A stretch of 64,000 nt of DNA from positions 310,001-374,000 of the forward strand of contig CAWHBY010000002.1 in the NCBI GenBank assembly GCA_963827855.1. The letters run 5' to 3'. This document shows positions 17,501 through 26,045 of the stretch, piece by piece. The position numbers and the translations under genes are program-made. The DNA comes from DTPU01 sp963827855. GTDB taxonomy: Bacteria; Planctomycetota; Phycisphaerae; Sedimentisphaerales; Anaerobacaceae. A model generated the notes under the pieces. The model did not search any database and was not told the DNA's origin. It saw only the letters and a program-made list of their open reading frames with translations. Positions within the stretch are counted from its first letter, which is position 1. The number at the start of each line of letters is the position of its first letter.

Positions 17501-18505
17501 TGCGGGGTCCAGAGAGACGTTGCCTTCTATGCCGGTCCAGTCCATGTAGCCCCTGTAGTTGCCGGCCTTGTTGTTCCAGACGTCGTTGTATGCCACGCGG
17601 TCGTCCGGATGGCTCGACTGGCGGAGGACGCCATAGCCTTGTGTCTCCCCGCAGATGATGTTGCCGACCAGCTCGCACGCAGCGCCCTGGAACGTGCTCT
17701 GCACCTGCACGCTCGATGAGCCGCTGTTGGCCACGATCGTGTTGTGCACAAGACTGCCGCCCCCGTAGCAGTAGATCGCGCCCACCGAGCTGGGGCCTGA
17801 GTTGGCCACGAACACGTTGTTGCACATCGTGACCGACCCTTCGTTGTAGACGGCCCCCGCCCCCTGCGTGGCTGTGTTGTGGGCGATCACGTTGCCGATC
17901 AACTGCACAGGGGCCTCTATGGTGCAGATCCCAGCCCCGTACTGGGCGGCATTGCCCTCAATCCGGTTGGCCTCGATCCGGGCCCGCGACTGCACGCACA
18001 TGATCCCGGCCCCCGCCAGTAGAGTGCTGGACACCGTGGAGTCCCGGCCAGCACGGCCGGGCACGTTGTCCTTGATGACGTTGCGAAGGATCGTTGGCGA
18101 CGCGCCCACACACAGGATGCCGCCCCCGTACAGCTCAGCGGCAGGCCCCCCGGGTATGGCAGCGCCCACCCCGCCGGTGATGGTAAAACCATCCAGCACC
18201 GCCTGCGGCGACTCGCCGCTGACGAACAGCACTGCGCTGCCCTTGCGATCTGCGTCGATGATCGTCGCAGCCACCACCTGGCTGTCAGAGGGGTCTGTGC
18301 TGCGGACCGTGACGTCCTTTCCCATGAAGTCGAGCGTCTCCACGTACCTGCCAGGGCTTACGATCACGGTATCCCCATGGATGCTGGCCTTGATCGCGTC
18401 CTGGATCGTGGGGTACTGGTCCGGGACCAGCCGGGTCACGCCAAAGGCCGCTGTACCCACCGCGAGAACAAGAACCGCGATCCACAGACTAGGTCTTCTC
18501 ATCAC
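14588..18505 (-). CDS. Exported mosaic: beta-helix, PKD domains, hydrolase-like core, beta-helix
   Basis: The 1305-residue protein has an N-terminal signal (MMRRPSLWIAVLVLAVGTAA). Residues about 25-390 form a right-handed parallel beta-helix (opening QYPTIQDAIKASIHGDTVIV). Three PKD/REJ-like domains follow (about 395-665; each with a QWRQVGGP, SWRQTQGE or KWRQVSGP strand). A central region of about 250 residues has an alpha/beta-hydrolase-like elbow GFSTGAMVA. A fibronectin-like piece comes next, then a second beta-helix from about 1035 (GQRYGSLQRAVDEALEGDRI) with Asn/Gly-rich coils. Such proteins are exported polysaccharide-binding or degrading candidates. No catalytic residues could be confirmed for the helices. 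It stands alone, with family B and A elements on either side. Confidence 0.75.
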   Translation of the reverse strand: MMRRPSLWIAVLVLAVGTAAFGVTRLVPDQYPTIQDAIKASIHGDTVIVSPGRYVETLDFMGKDVTVRSTDPSDSQVVAATIIDADRKGSAVLFVSGESPQAVLDGFTITGGVGAAIPGGPAAELYGGGILCVGASPTILRNVIKDNVPGRAGRDSTVSSTLLAGAGIMCVQSRARIEANRIEGNAAQYGAGICTIEAPVQLIGNVIAHNTATQGAGAVYNEGSVTMCNNVFVANSGPSSVGAIYCYGGGSLVHNTIVANSGSSSVQVQSTFQGAACELVGNIICGETQGYGVLRQSSHPDDRVAYNDVWNNKAGNYRGYMDWTGIEGNVSLDPAFTDAAADNYRLSIGSACVDAGEPNAAGLPLAVDLDGRPRLSGEAVDVGAFEQDQCRCKARAGTDQSLGRPGQVTLDGGASFFCPATASPSYQWRQVGGPQVTLSDAAAAKPVFTASQEGQYTFELVVASGGPASEPDQVCVVIQNHPPVAEAGPRISTRQVPATIQLDAARSSDPDGDVLSFSWRQTQGEPVALTGADAAKASAMIDRPGRYEFSVVVRDGLADSQPDSVEIVVGNTAPVAVAGPVQYVVQGPVTLDGGGSYDPDGSCLTYKWRQVSGPSLTLDKADTLYPVASGIVARDRIQICTFELVVSDGELESLPSAASVVIVEQYGNKNLALQGGTFDPAKPTIVAFSGGDCVTGSSMGLATAFTEKANLITGSYTTPHYLYGDLLMVYLSKVAPNYHQPIQTMGFSTGAMVATDVAIRLNCVYADPRYVVQRISYHDAGCVDVYNYTDAMLYLNAHSRVDRPYWIDHYWSATQRYQPGTLNVQFPVPPAEHGTPNSWYLASWNASAWGSKGLYNEGVYGGFYVSLAGPARNLQLAADSSPYYFEWLSTGSLKQHDPEQWPGLLPEPVTLQTPQPSADANGLRLTCAASRNAAAYELLVGQDPERIEDFIVLSDTPAPPDRVLTELPWDLTWWTVRARDAYGSTIYAAPQALTRAALECRITNSRTGQRYGSLQRAVDEALEGDRIVLSRGQYAENVTVNGKALTIQSEDPQDPAVVSSTILQGLTPEATIHVLNARTTPMLAGLTFSGSGIGVFCDQTSLLVEDCRIVGNRGVGFKSTGEATLNRCVIADNGGHGIEQQASRRSRTTVMANCVVAGNGGSGIQGGAAQVAFCTISDNSVSGIVCQATITNSIVYHNARSGTGLQLDASVGQVTYSDIQGGRQGQGNIDADPLFVRRGLAGDYHLQSQAGRWNPAVGLWTADALTSPCIDAGNPAADFSQEPLPNGGRSDLGAYGNTGQASRSE

Positions 18506-18522
18506 TCTTGCCTTTCACCACG

Positions 18523-18706
18523 CTAAGAAGTCACCCCAAAACCTAGATCTACTGCGATCGGCTGCGAAGCCCTGGGGCCGCGTTGTCGGCGAAAAAGGTC
18601 CTCGACGTGCCCTCAAGCATGCCTCCGGGCCTTTTCCGCCTGCCGCCTTGCCCCCGGGCTCCTCGCTCGATCTCGTCACGACCCAGGTTCTGGGATGACT
18701 TCTAGT
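18523..18706. repeat. Family B inverted-end element, copy B1
   Basis: The 184-bp element ends in ctaagaagtcaccccaaaac (left) and its near-perfect inverse at 18686-18706. The core shares long runs with 53009-53193 (for example gatcggctgcgaagccctgg). It lies just upstream of the beta-helix gene start. Read on the minus strand its peptide frame resembles that of B3 but meets a stop. Confidence 0.8.
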
Positions 18707-19014
18707 CTGTCCACCATAGTCCCGACGGGGGATACGGACACATCTCTCTCCATTGGACGCTGCAGAGGCGGTTTTGTTTCACTTCGTCACGGAATTTTCC
18801 TGGTCGATCCACTGCCGTCCCCCACATGGTTGGTCCCGTCCGACTGCCAACCACGCCAGGCTGTGCCCCCCCTCGCTCTCGAAGCGACACGTCTCCTCTT
18901 TGAGATAGTCCCTTGGAACCCCCAACAAAATGGATCGAGCAGCGTGTGTCCGTCAGCACGGCTACCTGGCTCTTCTGGCAAGAAGACTGAGGTGTATCAG
19001 GAGTAGGATGGGTT
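18707..19014. other. Intergenic stretch with no recognised feature
   Basis: Open frames here are Arg/Ser/Pro-rich and continue into the family A element, so they are not credible genes. I see no clear promoter, terminator or repeat between B1 and A3. Confidence 0.5.
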
Positions 19015-19473
19015 GCCGCGAACCCCGCTAACTCCGCGAACGCTGACGCGGAGTCGTAGGTTCCGGAGTGTTCGTAGCTCCGCCGCCTGATCCAGGGCTT
19101 CGCCCTGCCTCGGAGGCTATCGCCTCCGAGGGCGGCCTTCACAGCGGGCTGCTCGTCCAAGCAAGCTTGGACCGCATCCCACTGCTCGGCCTTGATCTGG
19201 CGGCTCAGACCGGAAACGTGCTTCCCTCCATGTCCAAGAGAAACCGTGGGACCCCGAACCCCTGGCACTCTCGCACCCAGCCCAAGCCGTACACGCAAGG
19301 GCAAGCAGGTCTCCGTGGAGCGAGCTCGCTCGCGGAACGGAGGCCTACGCAGCCCGGCCGGAAGGCGAAAGCCTGACGGTGGACGCGAAGCGTCTGCGTA
19401 CGGCGGAGCCATGAACAAGCCGGGATCTCCGCCCAAGGCACCAGCCGTTCGCGGAGTTCGCGGGGTTCGCGGC
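19015..19473 (+). repeat. Family A hairpin element, copy A3 (complete)
   Basis: The 459-bp element has terminal inverted repeats at 19015-19045 and 19442-19473. The hairpins are 19093-19107 (cagggc/gccctg), 19109-19130 (ctcggaggc/gcctccgag), 19155-19172 (gtccaagc/gcttggac) and 19320-19333 (gcgagc/gctcgc). Several stems differ from A1 and A2 on both arms, so pairing is kept. Confidence 0.85.
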
Positions 19474-20187
19474 TACACCTCCTTCAGTCCTCCTCTGTGC
19501 CCTTGCAGGTTCCTGTACCCGTGCCCGGAATGGGCCGAAATCACGTTGCCCGGTTTGTCCCCCGGGACTACAATGGCCCTCAGCTCTGGTAGAGAACAGA
19601 GTGAACAGAAGCGAACCGAGGGACTCTCGACGTGGCTGAAACTGGCGCCAGGTGCGGAACGCGGGACCGGGCAATACCGGAATCAGGTCCTTCACTCTAC
19701 TCTCATCACGTGACCTGTTGACTTCTCCGCTCTCCCTGCGCCGTGCTGCGTCACCTGTGCGGCCCTCGCAACAGCCGACGGGGACGGAGTCCCTTCATTT
19801 TGGATTTTGGATTGCGGATTTTGGATTTGAGACCAAGAGGATGACCGGCTGAGTCATTGCGAAGGAGGCGAGGCCGACTGCGGCGATCTTCCCGTCAGGC
19901 CCTGTAGGGCGGCTCTATGAGCCGCCATTGGAAGTGAAGAGGCACATAGACCGCCTTCCCTCGTATTTCATGCTCCAACTCACTGCGGTGGCAAATCGAT
20001 GAGACTGTCTTTGGTGATGTTTCTGGCAGTATCCTGAGAGAGCCAACACCGCCCTACATGCGGTTTTCAGCCGGCAGAACATCGCCTAAGGGTTGATTCG
20101 GCCGGAGTATTGTGGTCAACTCTCTGCTGAGAATAGACTTAGCGTGGTCCGACCGGAGATCCGCGATCCAGACGGGAGCAGTGCCGC
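19474..20187. other. Non-coding stretch with a heptamer repeat
   Basis: There is no convincing gene. At 19796-19831 lie heptamers ttttgga, ttttgga, ttgcgga, ttttgga. A gggag ribosome binding site for the methyltransferase gene sits at the right edge. Confidence 0.55.
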
Positions 20188-21096
20188 ATGACACACATTC
20201 AGTGCGATCTGGCAATGGAAGCCCTGGCAGGCCTCCTCCACGAGTTCCGCCAGGGGAACATCGTTGCCCTGTCCGCCGAGGTGAAGGGGATGGAACGACA
20301 CGCCGGCTCGCTGTCCGCGCATTGGAACGACCGGTTCCCAGGCTTCCCGGTCGATGACTTTCCCTACGCCTCGCTCCGGGGAGTGTTCTACCGCAAGCAC
20401 CGCGATGCGCACCTGAAGAATATCATCGTCCGGTCCCTGGCCGATCGTGGCCGTGACACAACCATCGTCAACCCCGCCTGCGTGTTCGGACGACACGCGT
20501 GCCACCTTGCCGCGCGATTGCCGCACGTCACGGTGATCGCAACGGACATTTACCCGCGGTGCTTTCAAGCGTACCGGGTCCTGAGACTCGGTTGCCTCCC
20601 CGGGAACTTCAGCTTCGTGAAGGACAACATCTTTGCCTCGCGACTTGACGTGCAGCCGACAGCCGTCGTGTTCTTCGGCGCGTGTGGCGCAGTCTCGGAC
20701 GGGGCCCTGGACTACGCCATTGCCTCGGGCGCGCGGTACGTGATGTGCCGCACCTGCTGCCATGACAACATCGGTGGAAACGTGACAATTACTGCGCGGC
20801 CCAATCCAGTGAACCGCATCTTCCGGTTCAAGAACTGGGTGTTTGATCGAGTGAAAAAGACGCCCAAGTACACCGGCCACTACTTCTCGCCGAGCTACTC
20901 GCCGAGCGCCTATCCCAGGAGTGCCGCCGGAAGGCACCTAAGCACCGCGGATGAATTCATGGCGGTGGCCAAGGATTCTGCGGGCAGCGACATTTGCAGG
21001 GCGATTATCGACTTGGACCGGTACCTCCACCTGGCGGAACAAGGATTCCGTGTCGAGTGTCAGGGCGATTTGCTGGTGGCAGAGCGAGGAGTGTGA
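20188..21096 (+). CDS. Methyltransferase_32-like protein
   Basis: The 302-residue cytoplasmic protein has a Rossmann-type methyltransferase core. The SAM-loop region reads TTIVNPACVFGRHACHLA (about 92-109), followed by an acidic strand end VIATDIYP. Then come VVFFGACGAVSDGALDYAI and RYVMCRTCCHDNIGGN. The pattern of HACG-like, LSD-like and CC-H-like motifs matches Methyltransferase_32 proteins, whose substrates are mostly unknown. The canonical glycine-rich loop is weak. The ATG follows gggagcagtgccgc. It is on the plus strand within a minus-strand neighbourhood and is followed 200 bp later by another methyltransferase. The two may form a small acquired unit. Confidence 0.6.
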   Translation: MTHIQCDLAMEALAGLLHEFRQGNIVALSAEVKGMERHAGSLSAHWNDRFPGFPVDDFPYASLRGVFYRKHRDAHLKNIIVRSLADRGRDTTIVNPACVFGRHACHLAARLPHVTVIATDIYPRCFQAYRVLRLGCLPGNFSFVKDNIFASRLDVQPTAVVFFGACGAVSDGALDYAIASGARYVMCRTCCHDNIGGNVTITARPNPVNRIFRFKNWVFDRVKKTPKYTGHYFSPSYSPSAYPRSAAGRHLSTADEFMAVAKDSAGSDICRAIIDLDRYLHLAEQGFRVECQGDLLVAERGV

Positions 21097-21297
21097 AAGC
21101 GGGGGCTTACCAAGAGGAACTGGTGAAGTCCAGGACGTACAGAAATGTACGCAGAGCCGACCAAGCTCACTGAGTGAACTCCAGCGACAGAACCTCGCCC
21201 CTCCGCCCCTGCGGGGCTGCGGGCCGACATCCTCGCGGCTCAGCTCAGCATTAGGCAGTGACTGAGTCTATTCACACCCGAAGGGAGATTCCACGAA

Positions 21298-22044
21298 ATG
21301 GACATTCCACGAATCTTCAACATCACCGAAAGTGCTCACCGCATCCATAACCCGTTAACACCCGAAAAGCTCGCCACTCTCGGCGCGGCGCTGCGTCTGG
21401 AAAGGGGGACCCGGGTGCTCGACCTCGGCAGCGGTTCGGGGGAGATGCTGTGCACCTGGGCACGCGATCACGGAGTCATCGGCACCGGCATCGATATGAG
21501 CCAGTTGTTCACCGAGCAAGCGAAACTCCGCGCTGCAGAACTCGGTGTCGCCGATCAAGTCAAGTTTATCCATGGCGATGCCGCCGGCTTCGTCTCTGAC
21601 GAAAAGGCCGGCGTGGCAGCCTGTCTCGGTGCCACGTGGATCGCCGGGGGTGTCGCCGGCACCATCGAGCTTCTGGCGCAGAGCCTCCGCCCCGGAGGGA
21701 TCATCCTCATCGGCGAGCCCTACTGGCGGCAGTTGCCGCCGACGGAAGATGTTGCCAAAGGGTGTCTTGCCCACTCAATCTCCGACTTTCTCCTGCTTCC
21801 GGAACTTCTCGCGTCTTTCGGCCGCCTCGGCTACGATGTCGTGGAAATGGTTTTGGCTGACCAAGACGGCTGGGACAGATACGTGGCGGCCAAATGGCTC
21901 ACCATGCGCCGATGGCTTGAAGCCAATCCCGGTGACGAGTTAGCCAAAGAGGTTCGAGCGCAACTGACCTCGGAACCCGAGCGCCACGCCGCTTACACAC
22001 GTGAATACCTGGGCTGGGGCGTGTTCGCGCTGATGCCGCGGTGA
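21298..22044 (+). CDS. Class I SAM-dependent methyltransferase
   Basis: The 248-residue enzyme has SAM motif I VLDLGSGSGEML (about 40-51), motif II acidic end GTGIDMS, post-I region VKFIHGDAAGF, and motif LRPGGIILIGEPYWRQLPP. The EPYW signature and the conserved C-terminal tail (YLGWGVFALMP) resemble small-molecule methyltransferases of the Methyltransf_11/25 type. The substrate is not predictable. The start is backed by aagggag nine bases upstream. It follows the Methyltransferase_32-like gene on the same strand with a 201-bp gap containing a gcccc/ggggc hairpin. Confidence 0.8.
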   Translation: MDIPRIFNITESAHRIHNPLTPEKLATLGAALRLERGTRVLDLGSGSGEMLCTWARDHGVIGTGIDMSQLFTEQAKLRAAELGVADQVKFIHGDAAGFVSDEKAGVAACLGATWIAGGVAGTIELLAQSLRPGGIILIGEPYWRQLPPTEDVAKGCLAHSISDFLLLPELLASFGRLGYDVVEMVLADQDGWDRYVAAKWLTMRRWLEANPGDELAKEVRAQLTSEPERHAAYTREYLGWGVFALMPR

Positions 22045-22220
22045 TGATGGGGTCGGACCACGTTAAGTGGTTTGTGACAAACCAGTTGGCCTGGCCCGTC
22101 CCCCCTACACAGAGCCTTAGACCCAGTTTCTAGGCTCGTTTTCGAGTTCTAGGGAAAACCACCGCCTTGAGATTAGGTTCCAATGCCGAGGGCAAATCGC
22201 TATCTACTTCCCGGCCGGCT

Positions 22221-22238
22221 CTAGCCCGTATTTCCCAC
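22221..22238. repeat. Solo relic of an IS1380-like terminal repeat
   Basis: ctagcccgtatttcccac matches the left terminal repeat of the IS at 24391-24408 at 16 of 18 positions, and nearby bases (cctgtcagccg) also resemble the IS subterminal cttgtcagccg. No transposase frame is attached. Confidence 0.45.
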
Positions 22239-22315
22239 AAGCCTTCGGTTCTGAGCGGTCCTGTCAGCCGGCTGCTGCGTTCTCGGTCCCGTTTGTCCTC
22301 AGCGTACCGCACTGG

Positions 22316-22405
22316 GCACGCCTCCGGGCCTTTTCCACCTGCCGCCTTGCCCCCAGACTTCTCGCTCGATCTCGTCGCGAAACAGGTCTTGAGATAGACT
22401 CTTAG
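22316..22405. repeat. Family B element, copy B2 (right half only)
   Basis: About 90 bp match the right half of B3 (gcacgcctccgggccttttc onward) and end in the terminal sequence at 22384-22405. The left half is missing. The RAYT relic begins immediately afterwards. Confidence 0.75.
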
Positions 22406-22413
22406 CTGTTGAG

Positions 22414-22719
22414 ATGTCCCGCGCCCATGGTGTGACGGTCCTGAGTTATTGCCTCACCTCCAATCATGTCCATATACTGCTGGAGGCCGGGGGCAAGGGG
22501 TCGATCAGTCGATTCATGCAAGATTTGGCGGGGACATTTGCCCTGCACTATAACCGGAGAAAGGGCCGGTCTGGGGGATACTGGGAGGGACGGTACCATG
22601 CGACCATGATCGACAGCGGGCCCTATCTCTGGGCTTGTCTGCTTTACATCGATCTGAACATGGTACGCGCCGGCGTGGTAGCCCATCCAGAGCAATGGCC
22701 AAGGAGAGACATCTCATGA
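22414..22719 (+). pseudogene. RAYT / REP-associated tyrosine transposase fragment
   Basis: About 95 residues carry the HUH-type Y1 transposase core: SYCLTSNHVHILLEA (metal-binding HxH), SISRFMQDLAGTFALHYN, GGYWEGRYHATMI and ACLLYIDLNMVRAGVV. Intact family members are longer, with an N-terminal block (GxxYHVxxRG type) that is absent here. The C-terminus stops after HPEQWP, where the ribosome binding region of the next gene takes over. The catalytic Tyr region is partly present, but the protein is almost certainly inactive. It abuts family B copy B2. Confidence 0.75.
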
Positions 22720-24128
22720 AACGTCCCTGCTTCTTCTCTGCACTGCGGTGTGCGATCGCCCTGTCTTTCTTCTGTTCCATGCCTGCCGTTCAGTGGGTCA
22801 ACGCAGACACTTCCGGCCGCCGCATGTTGGACTATGCGCCGGCCCCGGTGGATAATCCCCTCAAAGGCCTGGTTCCGTACGCGGGTGATGTGAGCGACCG
22901 CTTTCCCCACAGCATAGAGTTCAACTACCTTCCCCTCGCGGCGATGATGAAGGGCTATGAGCAGTTCGACTGGAAACCGCTTGAAGACCTGCTCAACGCT
23001 GTGGCAGGCCGCGGACACCATACTGTCTTCCGCGTCTTCCTGGAGTATCCCGGAAAGCGTCACACGATCCCTGCGTTTCTGCTGCAGGATGGTCTCAAGG
23101 TCCACCGGTACAACAACTCGAACACGCAGCCGTTTCCGTCGGCGGAGGTGGAGACACCGGATTACGAGGACCCGAACCTACGCAAGGCGATGACGCAGTT
23201 CATCGCCGCCCTCGGCAGGAAATACGATGGCGACCCTCGCGTTGGATTCATCACCGCCGGGTTGCTCGGGACCTGGGGAGAGTGGCATGACCATCCGCGC
23301 AATGATCTGTTCGCCAGCCGTGAGGTACAGACCGAGGTCATGGATGCCTTCGAGGCGGCCTTCAGAACCACACCCGTGCTGCTGCGGTATCCGGTCGGCG
23401 AAGGTGCGCCGCGCAAGGCACCCAACGCAAAACGCCGTTTCGGCTACCACGACGATTCCTTCGCATGGGCAACGCTCGAGACGGGCCGACCCGGCGATCG
23501 TTGGTTCTTCGTGTCCCTTCTGAAAGCCGCGGGCCCCGAGGCGACCATGAAGTGGAAGACGCAGCCGATCGGCGGCGAGATTCGCCCCGAGGCGTGGGGT
23601 AAGGTCTTCGACGCCGAGCCGGACGACCAGCGCGTCCAGGGTTTTCGCCAGTGCGTCGAGGCCACGCACGTAACCTGGCTCATGGACAGCGGAATGTTCG
23701 GCCGGGGACGCAGTGAGTCCCGTGTCAAGCGGGCGGAGGAAGAGGTCCGGCGCATGGGCTACGAGTTCCACGTGGCGGCCGTGACCCTCGGATCGCCCGC
23801 CCACGGTCGGTTGGAGGTGAAGGTGGAACTGGAGAACCGCGGTGTCGCGCCGTTCTACTACGACTGGCCGATCGAGTTCGGCCTGCTGGGGGACAACGGT
23901 GCCGTACTCCAGGTGGTTCGCGGCGTAGGGAAACTCACCGGTCTGCTGCCCGGGGACCCGCCGTGCATCTGGAACGAACAACTGCCTCTTGACGTCAAGC
24001 CCGGCCGCCACAGACTCGTCCTGCGCATCCCCAACCCGCTGCCGAATGGGAAACCCGTGCGATTCGCCAATCGCGAGCAGGACACCGATGCCGCCGGCTG
24101 GCTGACACTGGGCGGAATCACTCGGTAG
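22716..24128 (+). CDS. Secreted DUF4832-containing, glycosidase-like protein
   Basis: The 470-residue protein has a signal peptide (FFSALRCAIALSFFCSMPAV). A TIM-barrel-like region follows (NPLKGLVPY; FRVFLEYPGK; VGFITAGLLGTWGEWH), typical of DUF4874/DUF4832 proteins. The C-terminal part is a beta-sandwich (LEVKVELENRGVAPFYYDWP). Members of this family are predicted to act on polysaccharides, but activity is not established. I start at the ATG at 22716 because aaggaga lies eight bases upstream and a signal peptide follows. The open frame reaches 22635 but that part is RAYT-derived. It is bounded by repeat and IS DNA, consistent with a mobile neighbourhood. Confidence 0.7.
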   Translation: MKRPCFFSALRCAIALSFFCSMPAVQWVNADTSGRRMLDYAPAPVDNPLKGLVPYAGDVSDRFPHSIEFNYLPLAAMMKGYEQFDWKPLEDLLNAVAGRGHHTVFRVFLEYPGKRHTIPAFLLQDGLKVHRYNNSNTQPFPSAEVETPDYEDPNLRKAMTQFIAALGRKYDGDPRVGFITAGLLGTWGEWHDHPRNDLFASREVQTEVMDAFEAAFRTTPVLLRYPVGEGAPRKAPNAKRRFGYHDDSFAWATLETGRPGDRWFFVSLLKAAGPEATMKWKTQPIGGEIRPEAWGKVFDAEPDDQRVQGFRQCVEATHVTWLMDSGMFGRGRSESRVKRAEEEVRRMGYEFHVAAVTLGSPAHGRLEVKVELENRGVAPFYYDWPIEFGLLGDNGAVLQVVRGVGKLTGLLPGDPPCIWNEQLPLDVKPGRHRLVLRIPNPLPNGKPVRFANREQDTDAAGWLTLGGITR

Positions 24129-24237
24129 TTGGAAATTCCGGGGACACCTTATGGGGCCAAAAGGGGTCAAGCTTGGGGTAGACTCTCTCTCCCGATGTCC
24201 AAATCCTAAGCCAACCCCTTCACTGCCCTTCACTCCT

Positions 24238-24390
24238 CTGGCACTCCCGCATCCAGCCCAAGCCGTACGCCCAAGGGCAAGCAGGGCTCCGTGGAGCGAG
24301 CTCGCTCGCAGAACGGAGACCTGCGCAGCCCTGCCGGAAGGCGCAAGCCTGACGGCAGACGCGAAGCGTCTGCGTACGGCGGAGCCACGA
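24238..24390 (+). repeat. Family A element copy A4, left fragment (interrupted by IS)
   Basis: This matches the middle and right part of A3 (ccaagccgtacgcccaaggg; gcgagc/gctcgc hairpin; aggc-gcaa-gcct; cagacgc/gcgtctg). The left half is missing. The copy continues after the IS at 26143. Confidence 0.8.
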
Positions 24391-24644
24391 CTAGCCCGCA
24401 TTTCTCACAGCCCTGCGGCGTGGGGCCGTTGCTGGACGCCGGGCTCGCCGTGAAGGCGGCTTGTCAGCCGTCATCGGTGAGTCGGTGACCCTTTGGGGCA
24501 CTGCTGGGCCCCTCTAACGGATGCTGGATCAGCGGTTCGACCCGCTACACCCTGCCGTTGGGGCCCATCCGAGCAGACCTCCAACCTTCCCGTGCTCCGT
24601 CGGGTTTCTCGATCGACATATGCCCCTCACACAACACCTGCCTT

Positions 24645-26042
24645 TCAGCAACGCAGCGGTTGATATCTCTGGCTCCTGGTAAGATTCTCGTGGATCGCCC
24701 GGAACAAGGCCTGATACGGATAACTCTGGGACAACAGTACCCACACCTTGCGGACTGTCACCTGGATCTGGGCCCCAATCTTCAACAACTTCAACCGGAT
24801 CGTCTGGCACGTCGCTTGGGCCATGTCTGTGCCCTTCAGTCCCAGCCGACGTAACGCCTCCATCAGCATATACGCCACCGATGAGAACCAAAGCCGCGTC
24901 TGGTTCGCCCGCATCGTCGCACAACTGGTCCGATCCGCAAACAGATACAACTGCTGCTCTTTGATGCGGTTCTCCATCTCTCCACGGCCACAGTAGAGAT
25001 CTTCATATAGAGGTTGGGCCTGCCTCTGCTCGGATGAAAGAGACGTCACCACGAACCGAGGATTGTCCCCTTGGGGTAGGACCTCCGCCTTGCCCACGAC
25101 TCTACGGGGGTGGCTCCAACTGTCCAGGGTCTGATACTGGAAGTCCTTGTATACCCGGGCTGCTTGACCGGTGACCCTGGCTAAGTCACGGGCCTCGGCC
25201 AGTTCCGCTCCAAGCTCTCGGATCAGCCGTGCGTTTTTGGCCAGACCCAGCACGTAGTCCACCTGGTGGCCCTCACACCAGGCCATGATTCCTTCCCGGC
25301 AGAAGCCCGAGTCACCCCGGACGATGATCTGGACCTGCGGCCAGGCCTGGCGGATCTGGGTGACGATCTGATCCAACTCCTTGACCGACCCGGCGGCCCC
25401 GTCGATATCCGCTGGCCGTAGCCGGGCGCACAACAAGTGATCACCGCAGAAGATGTACAACGGTAGATAGCAGTAGTGGCCATAGTAGCCGTGGAAGAAC
25501 TTGCCCAGTTGGTCTCCATGTACCGGATCGTCCGTGGCATCGAGATCCAGGACGATGCACTCAGGGGGACGATCGTATGACTGAATGAAGGCATCGACGA
25601 AGAACCGATCCACATCCTGGCGATGCACTACGATCTTCTTGTAGCGACTGTTGTGGTCAGCCCCGACTGGCGTCAGCTCCAGTCGGTTCAAGGTGCTCTT
25701 GCCTGCCAGAGGTTCCGTGTGAGGGTCCTTCTTGCCCACCAAGGCTGCCAGCAACAGGTCCTGACGCAGCACATCGTGGTCGTTGAGGTCCTCGTATCCC
25801 AGGGCCAAGGCGTAGACCCTTTGGGCAATTAGCTCGTAGAGGGTGTGATCGATCAGGTCGGGGTTACGATGGTCGGTGAAGCAGGCCGCGAACTGCCGAA
25901 TGATGCCTGTGGCCTGCTCAACCTGTCTGAGCAGGATGGCCCCGCCATCCGAGCAGATCGTTCCCCCGTTGAAGCGGCCCACCAGAGTTCGGTCATTCCC
26001 TGCTTGCAGGACGATCGGCTGGCTGGTACACTCTGTAGTCAT
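24645..26042 (-). CDS. IS1380-family DDE transposase
   Basis: The 465-residue transposase shows the expected catalytic acidic residues in VLDLDATDDPVHG, VRGDSGFCREG and YCGRGEMENRIKE (D, D and E of the RNase H-like fold), with the long insertion between the second D and E typical of IS1380. The N-terminal LVGRFNGGTICSDGGAILL and GYEDLNDHD blocks are also family hallmarks. I chose ATG at 26042 (MTTECTSQPIV), preceded by aaggagc, over an upstream in-frame start. A promoter lies at 26088-26116 inside the element. No frameshift is present, so the element may be active. Confidence 0.92.
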   Translation of the reverse strand: MTTECTSQPIVLQAGNDRTLVGRFNGGTICSDGGAILLRQVEQATGIIRQFAACFTDHRNPDLIDHTLYELIAQRVYALALGYEDLNDHDVLRQDLLLAALVGKKDPHTEPLAGKSTLNRLELTPVGADHNSRYKKIVVHRQDVDRFFVDAFIQSYDRPPECIVLDLDATDDPVHGDQLGKFFHGYYGHYCYLPLYIFCGDHLLCARLRPADIDGAAGSVKELDQIVTQIRQAWPQVQIIVRGDSGFCREGIMAWCEGHQVDYVLGLAKNARLIRELGAELAEARDLARVTGQAARVYKDFQYQTLDSWSHPRRVVGKAEVLPQGDNPRFVVTSLSSEQRQAQPLYEDLYCGRGEMENRIKEQQLYLFADRTSCATMRANQTRLWFSSVAYMLMEALRRLGLKGTDMAQATCQTIRLKLLKIGAQIQVTVRKVWVLLSQSYPYQALFRAIHENLTRSQRYQPLRC

Positions 26043-26045
26043 CAG

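Noticed and set aside
18702..19436. 244-codon minus-strand frame
   Set aside because: It is the translation of family A copy A3 and flanking DNA, Arg/Ser/Pro-rich and without domain features.
21097..21297. Integron attC-like site between the two methyltransferase genes (gcggctcagctcagcattaggc)
   Set aside because: The right part resembles an attC core, but there is no complementary left site and no GTT at the expected place; only an inner gcccc/ggggc hairpin pairs.
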